A stretch of DNA of 64,000 nucleotides from Brevundimonas sp. G8. GTDB taxonomy: Bacteria; Pseudomonadota; Alphaproteobacteria; Caulobacterales; Caulobacteraceae. This document shows, piece after piece, positions 57,558 to 64,000 of this stretch. The position numbers and the translations under genes are program-made. The stretch is from assembly GCF_902506205.1 (NCBI RefSeq), contig NZ_LR732816.1, forward strand, positions 1,745,604 to 1,809,603, written 5' to 3'. The stretch's first letter is position 1. Each line of letters starts with the position of its first letter. The notes under the pieces were generated by a model that worked only from the letters and a program-made list of their open reading frames with translations, was not told where the DNA came from and searched no databases.

Positions 57558-58978
57558 AGCACCCCCTTCGTGGACGGCACGGTGTCGCCCTCGACGCGGA
57601 TGGCCTGACGGAGCGCCCGGCCGAAGGCCTTGTAGACGGCCTCGGTCTTGTGGTGGTCGTCCTGGCCTGTGACCGAGATGTGGACGGCGGCGCCCATCGC
57701 TTCCGCCAATGAACGAAAGACGTGGGCCGTCAGGTCGGTGCGATAGTCGCCGATAAAGGGCGTCTCGAACGTCCCTTCGAACACCGGATAGGGGCGACCC
57801 GACAAGTCGATGGAGACGGTGGCGTTGGCCTCGTCCATCGGCAGGACGAAGCCGTAACGGGCGATGCCCTTGCGCTCACCCAACGCCTGTTTCAGCGCCT
57901 GGCCCAAGGCGATGGCGCTGTCCTCGATGGTGTGGTGCGGATCGGTGTGCAGGTCGCCCTCGCATTGAAGCCGCAGGGAAAAGCCGCCGTGAGCCGCGAT
58001 CTGCTCCAGCATGTGATCGAAGAAGCCGACGCCGGTTTCGATCTTGACCGGGCCGGGCGCGTCCAGATCGACGGCGCAGACGATCCGGGTCTCCTTGGTG
58101 TCACGCACGGCCTGGCCTACGCGGGCCGGGCGGCGCTTGGCGGGCGTGAGGCCGAAGGCGGCCAGCAGCCGGTCGTTGACCTCGGCTTTGATGGAGAGGG
58201 GCAGACGTAGGCGGTCGCCAGACAGGTCGGCCTCGACGCCGTAGGCCTTCAGACCGGCCAGGGCGGCGGCGGGGTCTTCCGGTCGGGCCATGATGATGGG
58301 GCCGACGCCGGGTTCGACCGGCATCTGGCGGGCCAGTTCGCGGGCGATCCGCTCGCGCTCGCGCCGGACCGAGGCGATCCGCTCGGCGGTCTCGATCATG
58401 CGGGAAGGGTCGAGCGCCTGCATCGCCAGTCGCACCAGGGGTTCGGGCAGGGCGTAGGGCTCCAGCATCGAGGCGAGGCGGGCCAGGGTTTCGGCTTGTG
58501 CTATCGCCGCGCCGACGCGGGCGCCGGCTAAACCATAGGCTAGGGACAGGCTGCGCAGGACGATCAGGTTCGGCTGATCGGCGACGACGGTGGCGGCCGA
58601 CACGCTGTCGGAGAATTCGATCAGGCCCTCGTCCACGACCAGCAGTGTGGGAGCGACGCGGGCGGCCATTTCGGCGACGGCCTCGGGCGAGCCGAGGGCG
58701 CGGATGACCACGACTGCGGGTTCACCCCTGGCCGGATAGATGGCGGCGAGACTGTCGTAGGGCTCGGCCTTGGGGGCCTCGACCGAACCGCCGTCGCGGG
58801 CGGCGAGGCGCCAGGCCAGCTCCAGCCCGTGGGTCAGGCCGCGGACGGGCAGGACCTGGTCGGCAGGCACGGCGTAGACGGCGGCCATGCGGGCGCCCAG
58901 AGCCGAGGCGTCGCCGGGATAGCGGTCCAGGCCTTCGCCGCCGGAGACCAGCGGGGGGTAGGGGGCGGGCAGAGTCAT
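57554..58978 (-). CDS. hisB: HisC-like (degenerate) aminotransferase fused to imidazoleglycerol-phosphate dehydratase
   Basis: A 474-residue fusion. Residues about 1-280 align with histidinol-phosphate aminotransferase: LDRYPGDASALGARMAAVY, QVLPVRGLTHGLELAW, VVDEGLIEFS and RSLSLAYGLAGARVG. The PLP Lys of the family (SLSKAFGLAG) is Leu146 here, the NPNNPTG loop is missing, and the DEAY Tyr is Leu119. This half is therefore probably not a PLP enzyme. Residues about 283-474 are an apparently complete HisB: RDTKET, VGFFDHMLEQIAAHGG, HHTIEDSAIALGQAL and DDHHKTEAVYKAFGRA. An active HisC must be encoded elsewhere. The start overlaps a small ORF with repeats. Confidence 0.9.
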   Translation of the reverse strand: MTLPAPYPPLVSGGEGLDRYPGDASALGARMAAVYAVPADQVLPVRGLTHGLELAWRLAARDGGSVEAPKAEPYDSLAAIYPARGEPAVVVIRALGSPEAVAEMAARVAPTLLVVDEGLIEFSDSVSAATVVADQPNLIVLRSLSLAYGLAGARVGAAIAQAETLARLASMLEPYALPEPLVRLAMQALDPSRMIETAERIASVRRERERIARELARQMPVEPGVGPIIMARPEDPAAALAGLKAYGVEADLSGDRLRLPLSIKAEVNDRLLAAFGLTPAKRRPARVGQAVRDTKETRIVCAVDLDAPGPVKIETGVGFFDHMLEQIAAHGGFSLRLQCEGDLHTDPHHTIEDSAIALGQALKQALGERKGIARYGFVLPMDEANATVSIDLSGRPYPVFEGTFETPFIGDYRTDLTAHVFRSLAEAMGAAVHISVTGQDDHHKTEAVYKAFGRALRQAIRVEGDTVPSTKGVL

Positions 58979-59184
58979 TGGATGGCGCCCCGGACAAAAC
59001 GAGGTGCAATCAGTGCAATTGGTCTCAAATCGGCGCCCGAAAAACAGGGTGCAATGTGTGCAATTCGCCTGAATGCGGTCACGACAAAAGAGGGTGCAAT
59101 TGGTGCACTTCGTCCATTCAGGGCTGGGCGACGCACAGGAGGTGGGGCGAGGGCGGGGTCTTGTCCAGAGGCTGCGGCGATCAT
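58975..59184 (-). CDS. Small ORF with 15-residue repeats between hisD and hisB
   Basis: 69 codons, closed by overlaps on both sides: its ATG overlaps the hisD stop (ATGA, 59181-59184), and its TGA overlaps the hisCB start (ATGA, 58975-58978). The middle repeats a unit of 15 residues about three times: RSAPIAPSF.., RRIAHIAPCF.. and RPIALIAPRF... It is encoded by a 45-bp DNA repeat. No domain known; the peptide is basic and moderately hydrophobic. The exact four-base junctions are those of real genes in this operon, but a tandem DNA repeat in frame by chance cannot be excluded. Confidence 0.5.
   Translation of the reverse strand: MIAAASGQDPALAPPPVRRPALNGRSAPIAPSFVVTAFRRIAHIAPCFSGADLRPIALIAPRFVRGAIQ
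59001..59114. repeat. 45-bp tandem repeat with inner TGCAAT doublets
   Basis: GGTGCAAT recurs at 59003, 59048 and 59093, spaced exactly 45 bases apart. Each unit holds two copies of TGCAAT nine bases apart (the last is TGCACT). Between units the sequence is partly conserved (ACAAAA.GAGG or AAAACAGGG). A degenerate further unit precedes the first (GGACAAAAC at 58992). On the plus strand the units would read as CNxCN motifs. Confidence 0.85.
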
Positions 59185-60500
59185 CCCTCGCTCCTCAAAT
59201 CGGCGGCGCGGGCGTGGGCTTCGAGGCCCTCCATCCGGGCGAGGCGGGCGGCTATGGGCGCCAGCGCGCGGGCGCCGGCCTCGGTCACCAACTGAACCGA
59301 CATGGTGGTCATAAAGCTGGCGGTGGTGACGCCGCCCAGGGTGCGGGCGCCGCCGTCGGTGGGCAGAACGTGGCTAGGACCTGCCGCATAGTCGCCCAGG
59401 GTCTCGGCGGCGAACCGGCCGACGAAGACGGCGCCGGCGGCCTTGATCGAATCGACCAGGGGTTCGGGGTCGTCGATCTGGATCGCCAGGTGTTCAGGGC
59501 CATAGAGGTTGGCGACCTCTGCGGCGTCGTCGAGATCGCGGACCAGAATGGCGCGAGCCTCGTTCAACGAGGCGCGGGCGATGGTTTCGCGCGGCAGGGT
59601 GGCGATCTGAACCTCAACCTCCGATAGGATGTAGTCGATGGTGGCGCGGCTGGTGGACACCAGGATGACCTGGGCGTCGGCGTCGTGTTCAGCCTGGCTG
59701 AGCAGGTCGGCGGCGGCGATCTCGGGCGCGGCGTCGCGGTCGACGATGACCATCAGTTCGGACGGGCCGGCCGGCATGTCGACGGCGGGGCCGCCCGGCA
59801 GGGCGGAGGCCTGCTTCTTGGCCTCGGCCACATAGGCGTTGCCGGGGCCGAACAGCTTGTCGCAGGCGGGGATGATCCCGTCCTCCAGTTCGACGCCGAA
59901 GGTCAAGGCGGCGATGGCCTGGGCGCCGCCCATCAGCCAGAGGGCGTCTAGGCCCGCCTCGGCAGCGGCCAGGATCATGGCGGGGTGGACGCCGCCATCC
60001 TTGTTCGGCGGGGTGACGGCGACGCGCTGGCCGACACCTGCGACCCCGGCCGGAATGGCCAGCATCAAGAGGGACGAGAAGAGGGGCGCCGTGCCGCCGG
60101 GGATGTAGAGACCGGCCGAGGCGAGGGGCCGCCAGGCCAGTTTCGAGCGCACGCCGGGCGTGGTCTCGATGAAGGGGGTGTCCTCCGGCTTGGTCGCCTG
60201 GTGGAAGACACGGACATTCTCGGCTGCCATGCGCAGGGCGCGGGCGTCGGCGGGCGGCAGGGCGCCCCGCGCCTCGGCGACGGCGCCGGGCGTGATGGCG
60301 ATGCGACGCGGCGGCGCCTTGTCCAGCTTCAGGCACCAGTCGGTGACGGCCGCCCCGCCGCGTTCGCGCACGTCGTCCAGGATGGTGCGGACCACTTCGG
60401 TCACGTCGCCGGCGGTGCGCTGGGCAGGGCGGGCCAGTGCCGCTTTCTTGCCGGTGGCATCCAGGGCCGACCAGTCGATGCGTTTGAAGGCGGAGGTCAT
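59181..60500 (-). CDS. hisD: Histidinol dehydrogenase
   Basis: Two-step NAD oxidation of histidinol to histidine, zinc-dependent. 439 residues; RRIAITPG near the front, ASAGLYIPGGTAPLFSSLLML, VDMPAGPSELMVIVD and ADLLSQAEHDADAQVIL carry the NAD- and zinc-binding residues. The start shares one base with the hisG stop (TGATG). An in-frame GTG lies one codon earlier. Confidence 0.96.
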   Translation of the reverse strand: MTSAFKRIDWSALDATGKKAALARPAQRTAGDVTEVVRTILDDVRERGGAAVTDWCLKLDKAPPRRIAITPGAVAEARGALPPADARALRMAAENVRVFHQATKPEDTPFIETTPGVRSKLAWRPLASAGLYIPGGTAPLFSSLLMLAIPAGVAGVGQRVAVTPPNKDGGVHPAMILAAAEAGLDALWLMGGAQAIAALTFGVELEDGIIPACDKLFGPGNAYVAEAKKQASALPGGPAVDMPAGPSELMVIVDRDAAPEIAAADLLSQAEHDADAQVILVSTSRATIDYILSEVEVQIATLPRETIARASLNEARAILVRDLDDAAEVANLYGPEHLAIQIDDPEPLVDSIKAAGAVFVGRFAAETLGDYAAGPSHVLPTDGGARTLGGVTTASFMTTMSVQLVTEAGARALAPIAARLARMEGLEAHARAADLRSEG

Positions 60501-61381
60501 CACATCATCTTCTCGATGGGCAGGACCAGGATGGCCGAGGCGCCGGCGGCCTTCAGCTTCTCCAGCGTCTCCCAGAAGACGGCCTCCTGACAGACGGCGT
60601 GGACGGCGACCGCGTCGTCACGACCCATCAGGGGCATGACGGTCGGCGAACCGGCGCCGGGCAGGATGGCCGTGATCTGGTCTAGCGAGGCGCGGGGCGC
60701 GTTCAGCATGACGTATTTGGCGCCCTGCGAGGACACGACGCCGGACATGCGTTCGATCACGCTGTCCAGAAGGTGCTGCAGGCCGGGCTCGGGCGCGACG
60801 GGAGACTGGATCAGGACCGCCTGGCTTTCCAGCACGGTGTCCTTGGCGCCCAGGCCGTTGGCCTCCAGCGTCGCGCCGGTCGAGACCAGGTCGCAGATGG
60901 CGGCAGCCAGTTTGAGCCGAGGCGCGACCTCGACGGCGCCGCGCATGACGACGATGTCGGCCTTGACGCCGCGTTCGTCGAGGAAGCGGCGCAGGATCTT
61001 CGGATAGGACGTGGCGATGCGCAGCCCGTCCAGCGAAGCCGGGCCGTCATAGGCCAGGGTTGGGGGGGTGGCGATCTTCAAGGTGCAGCGGCCGAAGCCC
61101 AGCGGCATGACGATGGAGGCGTTGGCCCCGCCGTTCTTTCCCTCTTCCAGCACGTTCTCGCCGACGATCCCCAGGTCGCAGACGCCGTCGGCCACGAAAG
61201 TCGGGATGTCGTCGTCGCGCACGCGCAGCAGGTCGATCGGATAGTTCTCGACCCGATAGAGCAGGTCGTTGTGACCCTTGACCCATTTCAGGCCCGCGTC
61301 GCGGATCAGGTCGAGGCTGCGGTCGGCCAGACGGCCGGATTTCTGGACGGCGATGCGAAGCCGGCCCTGGACGGTGCTCAT
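60500..61381 (-). CDS. hisG: ATP phosphoribosyltransferase, long form
   Basis: First, feedback-inhibited step of histidine synthesis. 293 residues, so the long HisG with a C-terminal regulatory domain that needs no HisZ. Motifs: LRIAVQKSGRLADRS at the start, DLGIVGENVLEE, VMRGAVEVAPRLKLA, DLVSTGATLEANGL (PRPP loop). Ten bases separate it from the regulator gene upstream. Confidence 0.96.
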   Translation of the reverse strand: MSTVQGRLRIAVQKSGRLADRSLDLIRDAGLKWVKGHNDLLYRVENYPIDLLRVRDDDIPTFVADGVCDLGIVGENVLEEGKNGGANASIVMPLGFGRCTLKIATPPTLAYDGPASLDGLRIATSYPKILRRFLDERGVKADIVVMRGAVEVAPRLKLAAAICDLVSTGATLEANGLGAKDTVLESQAVLIQSPVAPEPGLQHLLDSVIERMSGVVSSQGAKYVMLNAPRASLDQITAILPGAGSPTVMPLMGRDDAVAVHAVCQEAVFWETLEKLKAAGASAILVLPIEKMM

Positions 61382-61391
61382 GTTCGGATAC

Positions 61392-61682
61392 TCAGTTCTT
61401 GTTCTTCAGGCGATCCAAGGCGAGGCGATAGCCCTGGTGCGGCATGTCTTTCAGATAGCGGGCCACGCGGACGACGGTGGTGGGGCTGGCATGGGCCTCG
61501 GCCGCGATCTCGCGATAGGATTTGCCGCCGGCGTCCAGCAGGCGCGCCACCTGCCAGCGCTCGGAGAAGGCGCGTAGTTCCGCCGGGGTGCAGAGATCAG
61601 CCAGAAAGGCGTCGATCTCGGCGCGCGTCTGCATCGACAGCAGGGCGTCATGAAGGGCGTCATGGGCGGGCGGGGTCGTCAT
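61392..61682 (-). CDS. YerC/YecD-family TrpR-like regulator
   Basis: A 96-residue TrpR-superfamily DNA-binding protein: LCTPAELRAFSERWQVARLLDAG and YREIAAEAHASPTTVVRVARYL form the helix-turn-helix. The ATG at 61682 is preceded by GGAA. It is the first gene of the his operon, ten bases before hisG, so it is likely to regulate the operon. Its ligand may be a histidine-pathway metabolite; this is inferred from position only. Confidence 0.9.
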   Translation of the reverse strand: MTTPPAHDALHDALLSMQTRAEIDAFLADLCTPAELRAFSERWQVARLLDAGGKSYREIAAEAHASPTTVVRVARYLKDMPHQGYRLALDRLKNKN

Positions 61683-61728
61683 GCGCGTTCCACTATGCTG
61701 TAACGGTGGAACGGTCAAGGGGGCGTCT

Positions 61729-61876
61729 TCTTCCGGCGAAGCGGGGAGGGGGACCGCGCGAAGCGTGGTGGAGGGGCTCTTGAAGTCCCGCGGACGCTTG
61801 TAATGCGGTGAAGAACCCCTCCGTCACGGCGCAAGCGCCGCGCCACCTCCCCATCGCTTCGCGACGGGGAGGAGAC
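61729..61876. repeat. REP-like inverted-repeat pair upstream of the his regulator
   Basis: Arms CTTCCGGCGAAGCGGGGAGG (61729 on) and CTCCCCATCGCTTCGCGACG (ending near 61876) match as reverse complements, with GGTGGAGGGGCTCTTGAAG and GAAGAACCCCTCCGTC inside. The two arms surround about 25 bases and the pair could fold into a large stem. It lies in the 225-base gap between the his regulator and the oxidoreductase gene, where their promoters would have to be. Confidence 0.8.
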
Positions 61877-61907
61877 AGGACGTGCGGCGCGCATTATCTC
61901 CCGTATC

Positions 61908-63116
61908 ATGACCAAGGTTCTCATCATCGGCGCTGGACATGCGGGCGGTTCCGTCGCGGCCTTTCTGCGGCAGTACGGCCATGAGGGGCCGATCGTGCTG
62001 ATCGGCGAGGAGGATGCGCCGCCGTATCAGCGTCCGCCGCTGTCCAAGGCCTGGCTGAAGGGCGAGGCGGATCTGGAGGCGCTGCTGCTCCGGCCGCTGA
62101 GCTTCTATGAAGAACAGGGGATCGACTTCCGGCCTTCGACCGTCGCCGTGTCGGTGGACCCGGAGGCGAAGATGGTCGCCTTCCATGACGGATCGTCCGA
62201 GACCTATGACGTCCTGGTGCTGGCGACCGGGTCGACGGCGCGGAAACTGCCGGTTCCGGGCGGGGATCACCCCGACCTGTTGGAACTGCGCACGCTGAAG
62301 GACGCCGAACGGCTGAAGGCCGTGCTGGGGCCGGGCAGGCGGTTGGCGGTGGTCGGGGGCGGCTATGTGGGGCTGGAGGCGGCGGCTTCGGCCCGCGCCC
62401 TGGGCGCAGAGGCGGTGGTGATCGAGCGGGCGTCGCGCGTCCTGGCGCGGGTGGCGTCGGAGACGCTGTCGGCCTTCTTCACGGCCCAGCACCGGGCGCA
62501 CGGGGTCGAGATCCTGACCGACGCAGAGGTGGTCGCCGTCGCCCATGACGGCGTGACCCTGGCGGACGGGTCGGTGGTGCGGGCGGATGCCGTGCTGGTC
62601 GGGGTTGGGGCGCTGGCGTGCGAAAGCCTGGCGCGGTCGGCGGGTCTGACCTGTGATGACGGGGTGGTGGTGGACGGCGAAGCGCGCACCAGCGACCCGG
62701 CCATCTTCGCCGTCGGTGACATGACGCGGCGGCCGATCCCGGTTCACGGCGGGGTGCATCACCGGCTTGAGAGCGTGCCCAATGCGCTGGAACAGGCCAA
62801 ACAGGCTGCGGCGGCCATCGTCGGACGCACCGGGCCGACGCCCGAGGTTCCGTGGTTCTGGTCGGATCAATATGACTTCAAGCTGCAGATCGCCGGCTTG
62901 CCGTTCGACGCGGACCAGCAAGTGGTGCGCGGCGATCCGTCGGCGGGGGGATTTGCGGTGTTCCACCTGAACGGCGACAGAATCGTCTGCGTCGAGGCCG
63001 TCAACGCCCCGCCGGAGTTCATGGCCGGCAAGCAGTTGATCGGCAAGGCGACGCGGGTGGACTTGGGCAAGCTGGCCGATCCTGCGACTTCGATGAAGGC
63101 TGTGGCGGCCGGGTGA
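61908..63116 (+). CDS. NAD(P)/FAD-dependent oxidoreductase (ferredoxin-reductase type)
   Basis: A 402-residue flavoprotein. FAD motif VLIIGAGHAGGSVAAFLR at residues 4-21, DAPPYQRPPLSK typical of the rubredoxin/rhodocoxin reductase group, NAD motif VVGGGYVGLEAAASA near residue 150, and ...AIFAVGD for the second FAD contact. The C-terminal reductase domain follows. No ferredoxin or P450 gene adjoins it, so its electron partner is unknown. Confidence 0.9.
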   Translation: MTKVLIIGAGHAGGSVAAFLRQYGHEGPIVLIGEEDAPPYQRPPLSKAWLKGEADLEALLLRPLSFYEEQGIDFRPSTVAVSVDPEAKMVAFHDGSSETYDVLVLATGSTARKLPVPGGDHPDLLELRTLKDAERLKAVLGPGRRLAVVGGGYVGLEAAASARALGAEAVVIERASRVLARVASETLSAFFTAQHRAHGVEILTDAEVVAVAHDGVTLADGSVVRADAVLVGVGALACESLARSAGLTCDDGVVVDGEARTSDPAIFAVGDMTRRPIPVHGGVHHRLESVPNALEQAKQAAAAIVGRTGPTPEVPWFWSDQYDFKLQIAGLPFDADQQVVRGDPSAGGFAVFHLNGDRIVCVEAVNAPPEFMAGKQLIGKATRVDLGKLADPATSMKAVAAG

Positions 63117-63119
63117 CCC

Positions 63120-63292
63120 GAAGCCTTTCCCTCCCCGTTCCGGGGAGGGGGGTCGCGTAGCGACCGGGTGGGGGCGGCCCGGCAGGGTCGCACTTGCTGG
63201 TGATGCGAGACAAGTCGGTGGGATGTCGCCTTGCCGCCCCCACCCGACCTCGCTCCGCTCGGCCACCCTCCCCCGCAGGGGGAGGGAGAGGT
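63120..63292. repeat. REP-like inverted-repeat pair after the oxidoreductase
   Basis: Left arm CCCTCCCCGTTCCGGGGAGG...CGACCGGGTGGGGGCGG (63120-63187) and right arm CCGCCCCCACCCGACC...CCACCCTCCCCCGCAGGGGG (63226-63292) are inverted relatives of each other and of the DUF559-flanking arms. About 40 bases lie between them. No gene is inside. Confidence 0.85.
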
Positions 63293-63384
63293 GCGGCGCC
63301 GCTCCTCGTCGCCGCAGTGCAACAAAACTGTTGCGCTTTTCGTTTGGGGACGATCAAGCTGCGACTTCAACGCGGCGGGGGCGA

Positions 63385-64000
63385 ATGACGAGAGCTTTCG
63401 ACGAAATGAACGGCGGCGGGTCGGGTGCGATCCGTGACAGCTACAAGACCCTGGCGGCATGGCTGGAAAACGCGCCGGCCGATCTGCTGCAGGCGCGCTC
63501 GCGCCAGGCGGAGCTGTTCTTCCGCCGCATGGGCGTGACCTTCGCCGTCTATGGCGACGAGGAATCCAACGAACGCCTGATCCCCTTCGACGTCGTGCCG
63601 CGCATCATCGGCGCGGACGAATGGAGCGGACTGGAAAAAGGGTTGAAGCAGCGGGTCACCGCCATCAACGCCTTCCTGAAAGACATCTATGGCGCGCAGG
63701 AATGCATCAAGGCGGGCATCGTCCCCGCCGACCTGATCCTGACCAATCCGCACTATCGGCCCGAGATGCAGGGGCGCCGTCCGCCGGGCGATGTCTGGTG
63801 CCATATCTCGGGTGTCGATCTGGTCCGTACCGGCGAGGACGGCTTCTACGTGCTGGAAGACAACTGCCGCACGCCGTCGGGGGTCTCCTACATGCTGGAG
63901 AACCGCGAGATGATGATGCGGCTGTTCCCCGATCTGTTCGCGGAACACGCCGTGCGGCCGGTCGAAATCTATACCGACATGCTGCTGCGTTCGCTCCAGG
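63385..64000 (+). CDS. Circularly permuted ATP-grasp protein (partial, 3' end outside)
   Basis: Open from the ATG at 63385 to the window end; at least 205 residues, incomplete. MTRAFDEMNGGG is followed by IRDSYKTLAAWLENAP, RRMGVTFAVYGDE, FDVVPRIIGADEWSGLEKGL and HISGVDLVRTGEDGFYVLEDNCRTPSGVSYML, as in proteins of the DUF404/DUF407 (CP-ATPgrasp) family. These often stand beside alpha-E and transglutaminase genes; those would lie beyond the window. Function unproven; peptide-ligase-type chemistry is inferred. Confidence 0.88.
   Translation, partial: MTRAFDEMNGGGSGAIRDSYKTLAAWLENAPADLLQARSRQAELFFRRMGVTFAVYGDEESNERLIPFDVVPRIIGADEWSGLEKGLKQRVTAINAFLKDIYGAQECIKAGIVPADLILTNPHYRPEMQGRRPPGDVWCHISGVDLVRTGEDGFYVLEDNCRTPSGVSYMLENREMMMRLFPDLFAEHAVRPVEIYTDMLLRSLQ

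Noticed and set aside
59001..59114. CRISPR array
   Set aside because: Only three imperfect units, no variable spacers of even length, inside a coding operon and without cas genes.
58978..59295. Plus-strand frame with CNxCN repeats as a zinc-binding protein
   Set aside because: It is the opposite reading of the 45-bp repeat, has no ribosome-binding site and runs antisense into hisD; the minus frame is bounded by exact ATGA overlaps.

Overview
This is a GC-rich alphaproteobacterial chromosome segment. It most resembles Caulobacterales, probably Brevundimonas or a close relative. The pointers are a CpdR-type cell-cycle response regulator beside an N-formylglutamate amidohydrolase gene and tRNA-Val, an Entner-Doudoroff cluster zwf-pgl-edd-glk, the order cycHJKL-degP-response regulator-kinase-glnE known from alphaproteobacteria, a TIGR02300 'FYDLN' acidic protein, and frequent GTG/TTG starts. 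The genus is inferred from remembered family resemblance, not from a search.

Layout. 0-12.5 kb: inorganic pyrophosphatase, a DUF599 membrane protein, a candidate small RNA with its own terminator, amidohydrolase/CpdR, tRNA-Val, a large S8 serine-protease autotransporter, an exonuclease gene with no normal start codon, RsgA, tRNA-Ala and a TIGR02300 protein. 12.5-19.4 kb: aroA, three tiny coupled membrane proteins, cmk, rpsA, ihfB, mscL and an acetyltransferase-like gene. 19.7-31 kb: a POT-family peptide transporter, a TonB-dependent receptor divergent from a TraB/GumN-like protein, tldD, a proline-rich membrane protein, an ABC-2 exporter and an unrecognised 450-residue protein. 31-42.4 kb: cytochrome c maturation genes ccmI-E-F-H, degP, a two-component system split by a DUF559 gene inside inverted repeats, and glnE. 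42.4-49.6 kb: an EF-hand protein, a sigma factor with its membrane partners, eda, a kynurenine-formamidase-like hydrolase, a stand-alone Lrp-type sensor domain and hmgA. 49.7-61.7 kb: one minus-strand run of tightly packed genes, a TrpR-like regulator followed by all the his genes present here and then zwf-pgl-edd-glk. 61.9-64 kb: a flavoprotein reductase and the start of a circularly permuted ATP-grasp gene that leaves the window.

Most of the window is core metabolism. The parts that ordinary annotation does not explain are: (1) HisB is fused to an N-terminal HisC-like aminotransferase domain that has lost its PLP lysine; (2) a 69-codon ORF made largely of 15-residue (45-bp) repeats sits between hisD and hisCB and overlaps both by ATGA; (3) a CCUCC-rich small RNA candidate lies at 1555-1638; (4) a DUF559 nuclease-like gene flanked by long inverted repeats splits a two-component operon, and related repeat pairs occur elsewhere; (5) an exonuclease has its DxE motif upstream of any ATG/GTG/TTG. 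No CRISPR array, prophage, insertion sequence or obvious defence island is visible.
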